A DNA stretch of 64,000 bases from PALSA-1003 sp963791945 (GTDB lineage: Bacteria > Pseudomonadota > Gammaproteobacteria > Burkholderiales > Casimicrobiaceae): positions 3,534,001-3,598,000 of the forward strand of contig CAWBUD010000002.1 of assembly GCA_963791945.1 (NCBI GenBank), in the 5' to 3' direction. Position 1 is the first letter of the stretch. Every line of letters starts with the position of its first letter. Shown in pieces: positions 53,788-62,276 of this stretch. The notes beneath the pieces are model-generated. The model was not told where the DNA came from. It did no database searches and saw only the letters and a list, made by a program, of their open reading frames with translations. A program made the translations under genes and the position numbers.

Positions 53788-54849
53788 TCAGTGTGACTGC
53801 GGGATCTCCTTCCCGTCGGCGGACCCCGTTTCGCCCCAAGCGCGAATTCGCCGCGAGAAGTCGACCGCCCCGTCAGCCGCCTGGGCGCGCGCATTGACAT
53901 GGTCCCGCTGCTGCAATTCTGGAAACGACAGGCCCATCGTTTCCAACCGTCCCTGTTCATACAGATACTCCGGCACATAGCCGCTCGCGAGGATCTTCCA
54001 GCTAAGCGGCACGCGCCCCGCATTGACGTGGTTGTTCATCCAAATGTTGGTCGTGCAGTTGGTGGTCAGCGTGTTGTAGAACTCGGGTTGCGTCCGCAGC
54101 TCGTTCATCTTGTGCATATACTCCAGGAACAGTCGCTGCCCGACCTCGGTCGAAGCCTTCACGCGGTAGATGTACATATCCTCGGGCGGATCGTGGCGAT
54201 AGTTGGTGCGCAGCCGGATGAGGTCCCGCTCGTCGGCCACGATGTAGACGAGCTCGTACTGGCGGAAGAAGCCCTTGAGCGTCGAGTAACCTTCTCCTTT
54301 CGGCTTGCGTACCTCGATGGAAATGGCGAGATAGTCATCGCCCGTGAAACCGAAGCTCACGAAGACGTGGGCAATCGCCGGACCCGTCCAATAGGAGGCC
54401 ACGAGGTCCACCGATCGCAGTTCCCGCACGTCGAAGGACTTGTCGTAATACGCGGGGATGAAGTCGGTCTCGCTGCGATAGCCGAAATTGCGGATGTCGT
54501 GGACGGTGACGCGATCGCCCTCAATCGTGGCGTACGGCAGCACTGCCACCTCCAGCTCCCAGTCGCGTTCGTTGGTCGGCTCGATGCTCGACCACAGGAT
54601 CGCAAGGCCTGCGCACAGAACCCCATACGTGCCGATCGCACGCCAGCGCCAGCGGCGAACGAAGAGCGCGATCAGCGTCCCCGCAGCAGCCAGGGAGTAG
54701 CCGACCACCAACACCCGACGAAGCAGTACGTTGCACGGCCCCGCATACTCGAGCAGCGCGCCCCAGACTCCGATCCCCGCGATCAGCAGAGCCAGAGCGG
54801 CGAGGCCCGCACCCCGGGCAATTCGCACAGGCAAACGTCGCATGGGCAT
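53788..54849 (-). CDS. DUF4105 membrane protein
   Basis: A 353-residue protein. Three hydrophobic segments (AGLAALALLIAGIGVWGALL; VLVVGYSLAAAGTLIALFV; GTYGVLCAGLAILW) precede a periplasmic DUF4105 domain. Conserved blocks are VAVLPYATIEGDRVTVHDIR, FGYRSETDFIPAYYDKSFDV, HVFVSFGFTGDDYLAISIEV, and the Cys/Asn segment LTTNCTTNIWMNNH, likely catalytic by analogy with Cys-dependent hydrolase folds. Function not established. It follows the lipoprotein hydrolase gene by 38 bp. Confidence 0.82.
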   Translation of the reverse strand: MPMRRLPVRIARGAGLAALALLIAGIGVWGALLEYAGPCNVLLRRVLVVGYSLAAAGTLIALFVRRWRWRAIGTYGVLCAGLAILWSSIEPTNERDWELEVAVLPYATIEGDRVTVHDIRNFGYRSETDFIPAYYDKSFDVRELRSVDLVASYWTGPAIAHVFVSFGFTGDDYLAISIEVRKPKGEGYSTLKGFFRQYELVYIVADERDLIRLRTNYRHDPPEDMYIYRVKASTEVGQRLFLEYMHKMNELRTQPEFYNTLTTNCTTNIWMNNHVNAGRVPLSWKILASGYVPEYLYEQGRLETMGLSFPELQQRDHVNARAQAADGAVDFSRRIRAWGETGSADGKEIPQSH

Positions 54850-54887
54850 CCGAACGGTCCGCTCGAGCCGGGCGCCGCACGCGCGGC

Positions 54888-56240
54888 TCAGTGAGCCCCT
54901 TCGGCATTACCCTTCGCCTCGGCTTCCGTCCGGATCCGCCAGAACGGCCGCTCGATCTCCACCAGCGGCCGGCCCGGTTCGTTGGGCTTCAAGCCGTATC
55001 GAATCATCGAGATCAGGTCCGCGCTCGCCCTGGGGTTCGACACGAAGTAGCCGTGTCCGAACAGGTCGGTCGTCCCGCGAACCTGAACCACGTCGAGGAA
55101 GCCCAACGCGGCCGTCAGCTTGATCTGCTCCGGGGTCAGTACGGAAGTATCGACGCGCCCCAGCCGGGCAAGGCTACCGAACAGCCAGCCTGACGTGGCG
55201 AGGGCCTTGTCGTCCGGCGAAACGTAAATGGTGAGGTGGAACGGGCGCAAGGCCGGGAACACCGCATGCGGGTCCGGCGTCAGACCGTGCGGCACGTCGG
55301 GATCGGAGATTATCGCCAAGATCTTTTCCGGAGCCACCTCGACGTCCAGATCCGGTGCCAGCAGCACGACGTTGCCGAGCTTGAAGCGCTTGGGCAGCGT
55401 GGTCCGCTGCATGTACGACTCGAAGGAAAGCTCGGACAGCGCGGTGGCGAGCACGTCGGTCCCGCGGCTGTGGGCCAGGATATGAAGTCTCTCGAGCCCC
55501 GGCGTGTCCGCGATGGTGCGGATCGCCTTCCGCAAGTGCTCGACCGCGAATGTGCTCGATTCGTAGTCTTCTTCGTAGCCGAACAGGATGCCGTGCTTTC
55601 CGCCCGCGGGCCAGCTGAAGATCGCGCAAACGAACTCGCGGCCCAGGTAGTGGCACATCTCACCCATCGTGAAGGCCGCTTCGCTGAAGGAATTGTTAAC
55701 GCCGTGGACGTACAGCACCATCTCCTTGCGCGGACTCGAGGCAAGGCGGCGCGCGATCTCGGCCTGCAGCGCCCGGTTGGCCGCTTCGTGCGCATCGACG
55801 ACGGCGGGAGCGCGTGTCAGCCCCTCGGGCGTCACCACAACCGCGTAAGGAATGCGCGGGTAGCGCCCGAGTTCCTTTGTCGGACCGAGCTTGAGATCCA
55901 CCGGAGGCTTCCGCTCGACCTGCAGGCTCTGCTTCACCAGAGCGTCCCACGTCATGCCTTCGCCGAACAGGATCGTCGTTGACCCGAACGCCATCGAGCG
56001 CGACCTATCCGCCGTGTACGGTTCCGGCTCGTCGGGGCTCGTCGCGGGCGCACGGTCGGTGATGAACAGCAGATCCAGCGGCGGTGTCCGGACCTCGGCG
56101 GGCGCCTCGGTGAACAGCGGCTTAGCCTGCGCCCCGGTGTACAACGTCGGCGTCGGCATCATCGGATACGTGGTCGCGCACCCGGCCAGGCCGAGCAGCG
56201 CGGCCAGCGCAATCGCCACTAGCAAGCGGACTTCAATCAT
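54888..56240 (-). CDS. Lipoprotein with DUF900-type alpha/beta-hydrolase domain
   Basis: A 450-residue lipoprotein: signal VRLLVAIALAALLGLAGC with lipobox Cys. The hydrolase domain matches DUF900 proteins: LDLLFITDRAP, VVLYVHG-type strand (EMVLYVHGVNNSFSEAAFTM), FVCAIFSWPAGGKHGILFGY, nucleophile elbow ILAHSRGTDVL. It probably acts at the cell envelope as an esterase-type enzyme. It lies upstream of the DUF4105 gene on the same strand and downstream of the glycine-zipper gene. Confidence 0.83.
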   Translation of the reverse strand: MIEVRLLVAIALAALLGLAGCATTYPMMPTPTLYTGAQAKPLFTEAPAEVRTPPLDLLFITDRAPATSPDEPEPYTADRSRSMAFGSTTILFGEGMTWDALVKQSLQVERKPPVDLKLGPTKELGRYPRIPYAVVVTPEGLTRAPAVVDAHEAANRALQAEIARRLASSPRKEMVLYVHGVNNSFSEAAFTMGEMCHYLGREFVCAIFSWPAGGKHGILFGYEEDYESSTFAVEHLRKAIRTIADTPGLERLHILAHSRGTDVLATALSELSFESYMQRTTLPKRFKLGNVVLLAPDLDVEVAPEKILAIISDPDVPHGLTPDPHAVFPALRPFHLTIYVSPDDKALATSGWLFGSLARLGRVDTSVLTPEQIKLTAALGFLDVVQVRGTTDLFGHGYFVSNPRASADLISMIRYGLKPNEPGRPLVEIERPFWRIRTEAEAKGNAEGAH

Positions 56241-56356
56241 TGTGCGACTCCCTGACGGCTATCCCGGCCGGCAGTGTCACTCGGGGAAGCGTCACAGCGG
56301 CGATGGGCAACAGGACCGAGCGAAACGGCTCACAAAAAGCGAAGCCGAATCCGCGC

Positions 56357-56827
56357 TCATTTGACGGCGTAGCCGCGGCCTTCAAGGCACGCAGCGCGCG
56401 CCTTCGCGAAGGCAGCCTGTTCCTGTGTAGTGTTCGCCTGCTGTTGTTGTTGCTGCTGCTGCGCCGCCGCCGTGTTTTGCCGGCGGCTCTGCGAACGAGC
56501 AACAACTGCGCCCGCGGCTGCGCCGGCACCGGCATCCCCGGCGATTGCGCCCACAACCGCGCCACCCGCGGCACCGCGAACGCCTGCACCCGGGGTCGTG
56601 CCCGTCGCCGTTGTGGCCGGCTTGGCCGCCTGCTGTTGCGGCGGCGGCTTGGCCGGATCGAAGCCACTTTGCTTGACGGCCCAGGTGTAACACTCGGCCT
56701 CGTCCTTCTGTTGTTGCTGCGCGCTCTGGCCCTTGGCCGGATAGACGAACTGCTTGGCGAGCGCCGCAGGCAAGATTATCGCGACCGTCAGGACGATTGC
56801 GCTCGAATAAAGATAACCACGTTTCAT
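56357..56827 (-). CDS. Glycine-zipper envelope protein
   Basis: A 156-residue secreted protein starting at ATG 56825-56827 with AGGAGG just upstream. A signal peptide (YSSAIVLTVAIILPAALAKQ), a conserved DEAECYTWAVKQSGFDP segment, a proline/glutamine-rich linker, then a glycine zipper (GAAGGAVVGAIAGDAGAGAA) that can insert in membranes, and a polyglutamine run (residues about 125-135). It ends with 'A.ACLEGRGYAVK', the usual close of these proteins. First of three minus-strand genes with the hydrolase and DUF4105 genes. Confidence 0.78.
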   Translation of the reverse strand: MKRGYLYSSAIVLTVAIILPAALAKQFVYPAKGQSAQQQQKDEAECYTWAVKQSGFDPAKPPPQQQAAKPATTATGTTPGAGVRGAAGGAVVGAIAGDAGAGAAAGAVVARSQSRRQNTAAAQQQQQQQQANTTQEQAAFAKARAACLEGRGYAVK

Positions 56828-57427
56828 TTCATACCTCCTGTCTGCTGACGCCGAATCCACGCTTAGTTAGGCGCATCGTGCTTGCAATACGCAGCGCGCC
56901 CGCCCCCGGCCTCGGTGCGCTTCTCCAATGAGGAAGACTGATCGCGATTTGACAGAACCCGCACTTGCCTGCTGACTAGGCTACGCCGCCTTATATATCC
57001 TTCATTGACGGAAATCAAATCGCCCGGCTCTCATAGCCATAAGCTGTGGACCTGATTTCGGGAACTTCTAAGGCGCTGTAGGTCGGACCATCGACCGCTC
57101 TCAGTGACTTCGATGTATGGCGGTTGTTGGTCGACTCCCGCTGAGATTGGCTCCGGTTAGTAGCCATCTCAATCAAGTTCTGAGCGACCATTCGGCTACA
57201 ACTGCGCTGGCTTCCGGGTCATCGTCACGGATACGTGCGTCTAGAAAACCCCAGCTGGGAGGTAGCCCGGACGGGCCAACCGCACGAATTTACCAATCTG
57301 CCGCAGAGGGTTTGCTCCATGAATTCCACGCTCATCGACGTCCTCGTATTCGTCTTCGTCCGAATAGTGTCGCGGAAGGGACGCGCGCATGGGTAAGTCC
57401 ACAATCGGATATGAACGTGGAGCAACA
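56828..57427 (+). other. Intergenic stretch with a duplicated DUF4239 leader (57264-57362)
   Basis: About 600 bp. 57264-57362 repeats 49767-49862: the untranslated leader CCGCACGAATTTACCAATCT, CGCAGAGGGTTTGCTCCATG and the first codons MNSTLIDVLVFVFV, as in the intact DUF4239 gene (MNSSLIAILVFVFV). After 14 codons the similarity stops. So this is the 5' end of a second DUF4239 copy. The remainder (56861-57263) shows no recognisable gene. Confidence 0.75.
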
Positions 57428-59176
57428 ATGAGTTCGATCCCGGTCGCGACGTGCGCGCCCGCCGCACCCGGAGCCGGCGACGCCGGATTTCTGCCCACCC
57501 CTTCCGAATCAGCGCCGACAGTGCCGCTTGGCGCGATGCTTGGTCTGTTGTCGCTGCCGCACGTCGATGCGATTGTGTCGACAGTCCTGTCGGTAGCGCT
57601 AGCCGCGCTGGTCGTTGGGATTGTTATCGCGATCTGGCGCGAAATTCGCAAGGACATCGTATTCCTGGAGCCCATCGAAGCCCCGCTCGATCTCGTGCGC
57701 CGCGGCTACTCGCCGCCCGTTACCGCTGCCCGACTGCTCGACGAGGCACGTGCTATCCAAAGGCACTCCACCGGCGCAAGTAGCCGCCGGCCTCTCGGGA
57801 ATATCACGGCGTTGGCCGATCTGGAGCTGCCCGGCGGAAAGCTGTCCGTCCGAGCCGTAGTAAAGTTCGCGCGTGCGATGGTCGGCCGTCCCGCCACGTC
57901 CATTGGCGGGGAGATCATTCGTGACACACGCGGATACGGCATTCGACTCCGTCTGCGCGGCATGGCGATCGAACCAGTCGGCGGACCTCGTGAGCCCGCT
58001 GCAAGCGTGGAAGACGTATTGCACCAGGGTGCGCTCGACCTCCTGCAGGTCGTGGACCCATTGACTCTTTCCCAATACTTCACGACGGACGGGCCTCCGG
58101 GTGAAGAGGGCGAGGCACTGGCGCGGCGCGTGTTGCGACAAGTAATCCGCGACGGCAAGGCGCCCGAACGCGCACGCGCGTTAGCTGACTTGGGCCTGAT
58201 CGAATCCGGCAAGGGAAATGACGATGCGGCTGCAAGGTTGTTTGCGGAATCTCTCAAGGCGCATCATCGCGTCGCATCGACGGTGGTCCTCGCCAACTAC
58301 GCCATGGGTCTCCTCCTTGCGGGACGGGATAGCGAGGCGCAGTCCGCGGTGGAGGAGGTCGAAGCGCGCCGACCGCGCGACGCAAGCAACCTCGCGGCGG
58401 CGGCCGTTGCCTACACCATGCTGGGGATGTTCGACCGTGCGCTGGACTCGGCCGATGCGGCGATCGCCATCAGCCGCCGCAGCTCGGTGGCGCACCACCG
58501 CAGGGGTCTGGCACTGGCCCATCTGCACCGACCCGCCGAGGCCGTAGATGCGTTGCGCCGCGCCGACGAACTCGATCCGGAGAATCGCTCCATTGTGGGA
58601 GCACTGATCATTGCGCTGGCGCAGGCGGGCCGAGCGGGAGAGGCGCTCGCGAAGGCGCGCGAGGCGGTGGCGCGTACGCCGAACTCGTACATGGCCAACT
58701 GGGGGTTGGGGTGTGCGGAGCTTGCCTCTGGCAATGCCGAAGGCGCGGTAACGGCCCTCCAACGCGCGGACGAGCTGTGGTCGTCCGATTGCCGGTGCAA
58801 GGGAACATTCGGCAACGCGTTGATGGCGGCCGGCCGGGACGCGGAAGCTCTCCTTCGTTTCGAGGAAAGCATACGACTGAATCCGCGGTGGGGGCCAGCG
58901 TGGCGCGGTGCTGGCGAAACGATGTTGAAGCTTGGACGCGCGGGCGACGCCATCGAAAGGCTTGAACGCGCTGCCGCGTTGGATGTGCATGATCCGCAGA
59001 CAATGCGCGCATGGGCTGACGCGCTTGACCTGCTAGGTCGCGGCGATGATGCTGCGAGCAAGCGACAATTGGCGGATGAGATTGCGCAGCAGAACGCTTC
59101 CTACATGCGCCGACGCCACGCTACAGCCGTTGGCTCCGGACGTTTAAGAAATCGATGTCCTGAGCGGGGTATCTAG
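57428..59176 (+). CDS. Membrane-anchored TPR protein
   Basis: A 582-residue protein starting at ATG 57428 with GGAG 6 bp upstream. One membrane segment (VDAIVSTVLSVALAALVVGIVIAIW, about residues 45-70), a middle domain (LADLELPGGKLSVRAVVKFA .. GPREPAASVEDVLHQGALDL), and eight or so TPR units from about residue 225 to the end (ALADLGLIESGKGNDDAAAR; RRGLALAHLHRPAEAVDALR). It probably scaffolds other proteins at the inner membrane. No partner is evident. Confidence 0.75.
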   Translation: MSSIPVATCAPAAPGAGDAGFLPTPSESAPTVPLGAMLGLLSLPHVDAIVSTVLSVALAALVVGIVIAIWREIRKDIVFLEPIEAPLDLVRRGYSPPVTAARLLDEARAIQRHSTGASSRRPLGNITALADLELPGGKLSVRAVVKFARAMVGRPATSIGGEIIRDTRGYGIRLRLRGMAIEPVGGPREPAASVEDVLHQGALDLLQVVDPLTLSQYFTTDGPPGEEGEALARRVLRQVIRDGKAPERARALADLGLIESGKGNDDAAARLFAESLKAHHRVASTVVLANYAMGLLLAGRDSEAQSAVEEVEARRPRDASNLAAAAVAYTMLGMFDRALDSADAAIAISRRSSVAHHRRGLALAHLHRPAEAVDALRRADELDPENRSIVGALIIALAQAGRAGEALAKAREAVARTPNSYMANWGLGCAELASGNAEGAVTALQRADELWSSDCRCKGTFGNALMAAGRDAEALLRFEESIRLNPRWGPAWRGAGETMLKLGRAGDAIERLERAAALDVHDPQTMRAWADALDLLGRGDDAASKRQLADEIAQQNASYMRRRHATAVGSGRLRNRCPERGI

Positions 59177-60561
59177 GGTCGCGGGAAATCGTAGTTCACG
59201 ATGAAACGAAAGTCGTTGATGGACGGATCGCCTCCGCCTCGCTGCGCCACGTGGGCATAACGCAGCCGGAACGACAGGCCCCGCAGCGCGCCTCCCTTGG
59301 GGGTCCACTGGAGATTGAGGTCGGTCTCGTCTTCGTTGTACGCCGGGGCCGCGCGCCCGGTGCCGTGGACGTAGAGGGCATAGGCGCTCAAGCCCTCCGC
59401 CCCCAGGCGGGAGAAATCGTATGACCCTCTGAACATGACTGCCGACTCGCCGGCGCGATTGAAGTCCTGCACCTGCACGCTCGTATAACCCGGATAGCCG
59501 CTCCACGGGCTCTGCATGTCAGCTCCGTGCCCGGTATCCGTATAAGCCAGGGTCAGCAACGCCGCGCCTGCGCTCAAGTCGCCCTTGAGTCCCCACTGAT
59601 GGGTGGAGAATCCAAACCCCTTGAGCAGATCGTCGCCCGTACTCCGCTGATCCGAGAACTGCGCCGCGAGGCTCAATCGATATCCTTCGCCCAGAGGCAG
59701 CCGGTACTTGGCCTCCGTGTAACCGATATTGATGATGTCGTCCGAGTAGTAATCGATCGCACCGATCGAAAAATCCTTCTGTTTGAAATTAAAGCCCGCG
59801 ACATATACGCCACGGTCCACGCTGGCGCCCGCGTCGCGGGACATCCAGACGAACTCGTCGGAATTCCGTTCCTTGATCTTCGAGATGTAACCGCCCCCGA
59901 ACCGCCACTCCGGCGCACCCGCCGTGCCGCCTGCGGTGCCATAGACGCTTATCCCCTCGAACGTATTCGGCGTCATGCGCACGTCGTTCCTGTTGATGTA
60001 AGGGGTGTCGTACTCCTTGCGCCCGAAAGCACCGAAGACTTGATCGGTGAACTTGATCTCGCCGTAGATCTGGCCGAGGACGGTGTAACCCTTCTGCCCG
60101 GGCTGCAGCAGCAACGTGCCGTCGCGGTCATCCGGCCCGTACAGTCGCTGCGAGGTATAGGCGACAGCGCCGATCCGAAAAAGATCAGCCAGATAGCCGG
60201 ACTTGTACGCGATCCAGCCGCCGAGCGCCCAGGCCTCGCTGTGAGTGTTGTCGTATTTATCGCGGTTGAAATAAAAGGTCCGCAACTGAGCGCTGACCTT
60301 TGAGTCGCGGATGAACGGCGATGTCTCCGCCGGTCCTTCAGGTGCCGGGATCAGGGCTTGCCCGGGCTGGGGTTCGAGCATCTCCATCTGGTCCATGGGC
60401 GTGGCTTTCTGGTCTGTGGAGTCAGCGGGTTGCTCCTGCCCCTGCGCCGCCGTCGCGCCGCCGAGAAGCAGCATCAGACTGATCAGGGTCGCCGACCACG
60501 TCGTCGCGACCCGCGGCAAAGACCAGGACGATCGCGCTCGAAGATCAGCCCAGAGGGTCAT
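59173..60561 (-). CDS. OprD-family outer-membrane porin
   Basis: A 462-residue porin. Start ATG 60559-60561 has AAGGAAG 5 bp upstream; an ATG at 60576 overlapping the AspT stop (ATGA) is an alternative. Signal peptide (TLISLMLLLGGATAAQGQEQ), then OprD blocks DSKVSAQLRTFYFNRDKYDN, ALGGWIAYKSGYLADLFRIG and the C-terminal SFRLRYAHVAQRGGGDPSIN with DFRFIVNYDFPRP. The family admits amino acids, dicarboxylates or aromatic acids. Downstream of two inner-membrane acid carriers, so it is probably the outer-membrane entry for the same substrate. Confidence 0.87.
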   Translation of the reverse strand: MTLWADLRARSSWSLPRVATTWSATLISLMLLLGGATAAQGQEQPADSTDQKATPMDQMEMLEPQPGQALIPAPEGPAETSPFIRDSKVSAQLRTFYFNRDKYDNTHSEAWALGGWIAYKSGYLADLFRIGAVAYTSQRLYGPDDRDGTLLLQPGQKGYTVLGQIYGEIKFTDQVFGAFGRKEYDTPYINRNDVRMTPNTFEGISVYGTAGGTAGAPEWRFGGGYISKIKERNSDEFVWMSRDAGASVDRGVYVAGFNFKQKDFSIGAIDYYSDDIINIGYTEAKYRLPLGEGYRLSLAAQFSDQRSTGDDLLKGFGFSTHQWGLKGDLSAGAALLTLAYTDTGHGADMQSPWSGYPGYTSVQVQDFNRAGESAVMFRGSYDFSRLGAEGLSAYALYVHGTGRAAPAYNEDETDLNLQWTPKGGALRGLSFRLRYAHVAQRGGGDPSINDFRFIVNYDFPRP

Positions 60562-60572
60562 GAGACTTCCTT

Positions 60573-62276
60573 TCATTTTCCGATCGTTAGCATCGCCACA
60601 ATGACCGGTCCCCAGGCCGTGAGCAGTATGTTGCCGACGGCGTAGGGCACCGTGTAGCCCAACGCGGGGACACTGCTCCGAGCTTCGTCCTGGACAGCGC
60701 GAAGGGCGGCCGTGATCGTCCCGGCTCCGGCGCAGGCGCCGAGAACGATGAGAGGATTCATCTTCAGGACGTAACGGCCAAAGAGGATTCCGATCGTGTG
60801 AGGCAGTAGCGCCGTCACGAGGCCGACTACGACTAGGCTGGTGCCGGTCTTCTGAAGCCCCGAAACGAAGCTCGGGCCCGCGTTCAGGCCTACCACGCCG
60901 ATGAAGATGCACAGTCCAACGGTATCGAAGATCCAGATCGCCGGCTCGGGGATGCGGCCGAAGAACGGATACACCGACCGCAGCCAGCCGAACACCAGCC
61001 CCATGATCAGGGCGCCACCGCTGGCGGTGAGGGTGAGTGGGATACCTGCTACAGTGACCGAGAGCAGGCCGACGAAGCCGCCGAGCACGATGCCGGTCCC
61101 GACGAAGACCATGTCCGTCGTCGTGGTCTGGCGGTCGGGATAGCCCAATTCCTTCACCGCCCGCTCGACCTCGGGGGTCGTGCCGATCAGGCGCAGCACG
61201 TCTCCCCTGTCGATACGCGTACCGGCGGCAACGGGGATGTCCTGCCCGGCTCGCGTGAGCTTTCGCAGGAACACCCCGCGTGCAGGCTCGAGTCGCGCCA
61301 GTTCCGCCAGCGTCTTTCCGACCAGTGACCGGCGCGTGACCACCACGTCCAACGATTCGACCGGGAGGTCGAGCAGGGCTTTGTCGTCGACTTCGGGGCC
61401 GACCCGGGCGCCGCGCTCCACGTGCGCCTCCTGGCGGGTAATGATCACGACGACGTCGCCCTGGTGAATGACCGAGGCGGGCGCGGCCTCGATGATCTCG
61501 CCGTCGCGGCGGATTCGCGCGATGAAGACTCGGACATCCTGCGGCATCGCCTCGATCTCGGCCACGCTCCTGTTCACGAGTTCCGGATTCGTAACGCGGT
61601 AGGCACGGGCATCGAAGAGCCTTGTTGCTGACACCATGCCGAGTCCCAAGTCGGAGGCTCCCGCAACCCCGGCCTGCATCCGTGCGCCTTCCTCCCGAAG
61701 GTTGATCCCCATCAGCTTGGGACCGATCGTCGGGATGAACCAGACGAGACTGGCGGTGCCAATGAGGTAAGTCACGGCATACGCGACCGGAATGTTATTC
61801 AGCAGTGCGGTCCTCGCCGCATCCGGTAGCGCCAGGCGCTGGATCGCCTCACCCGCGGTGCCGATCACCGTGGATTCCGAGAACGCCCCGGCCAGGAGCC
61901 CCGCGGCCGTCCCGACGTCGTATCCGAGAAGCTTCGCCAAAACGAATGCCGTGAGTAGACAGGTTACGCACAGCACAACCGTAAGCGCGACCTGGGGAAG
62001 AGCGTCGCGCTTCAGCCCGCGGAAGAATTGCGGTCCCACCTTGTATCCGGTGGTGAAGAGGAAGAGATCGAAGAAGACCGTCTTCACGACCGACGGAACC
62101 TTGATCTCGAGCTGCCCGATCAGAACCCCGGCCAGCAGCGTGCCCACAACGATCCCGAGGCTGAAGCTTCCGAGCTTGACTCGCCCGATTACGAAGCCGA
62201 TCGCCAGCGTCAGGAAGACCGCCAGCTCGGGATTGTTCCGCAGCGCCTGTACGAAGTAGTCCACGTTCCGTATCAA
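60573..62276 (-). CDS. AspT-type (AAEx family) carrier with two RCK_C domains
   Basis: A 567-residue transporter in the YidE/YbjL/AspT layout. Five or six helices (residues about 15-185), two central TrkA-C/RCK_C domains (about 205-370, e.g. DVRVFIARIRRDGEIIEAAP; VFLRKLTRAGQDIPVAAGTR), then another helical half with the repeat of the AspT duplication (GACAGAGTITAALRAVQDEA). The TTG at 62274-62276 overlaps the stop of the upstream carrier gene (TTGA). AspT of lactic bacteria exchanges aspartate for alanine; here the substrate is open. Confidence 0.88.
   Translation of the reverse strand: MIRNVDYFVQALRNNPELAVFLTLAIGFVIGRVKLGSFSLGIVVGTLLAGVLIGQLEIKVPSVVKTVFFDLFLFTTGYKVGPQFFRGLKRDALPQVALTVVLCVTCLLTAFVLAKLLGYDVGTAAGLLAGAFSESTVIGTAGEAIQRLALPDAARTALLNNIPVAYAVTYLIGTASLVWFIPTIGPKLMGINLREEGARMQAGVAGASDLGLGMVSATRLFDARAYRVTNPELVNRSVAEIEAMPQDVRVFIARIRRDGEIIEAAPASVIHQGDVVVIITRQEAHVERGARVGPEVDDKALLDLPVESLDVVVTRRSLVGKTLAELARLEPARGVFLRKLTRAGQDIPVAAGTRIDRGDVLRLIGTTPEVERAVKELGYPDRQTTTTDMVFVGTGIVLGGFVGLLSVTVAGIPLTLTASGGALIMGLVFGWLRSVYPFFGRIPEPAIWIFDTVGLCIFIGVVGLNAGPSFVSGLQKTGTSLVVVGLVTALLPHTIGILFGRYVLKMNPLIVLGACAGAGTITAALRAVQDEARSSVPALGYTVPYAVGNILLTAWGPVIVAMLTIGK

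Noticed and set aside
56430..56480. Polyglutamine run as a sequencing artefact
   Set aside because: Glutamine runs are normal in linkers of glycine-zipper proteins and the frame is kept on both sides.
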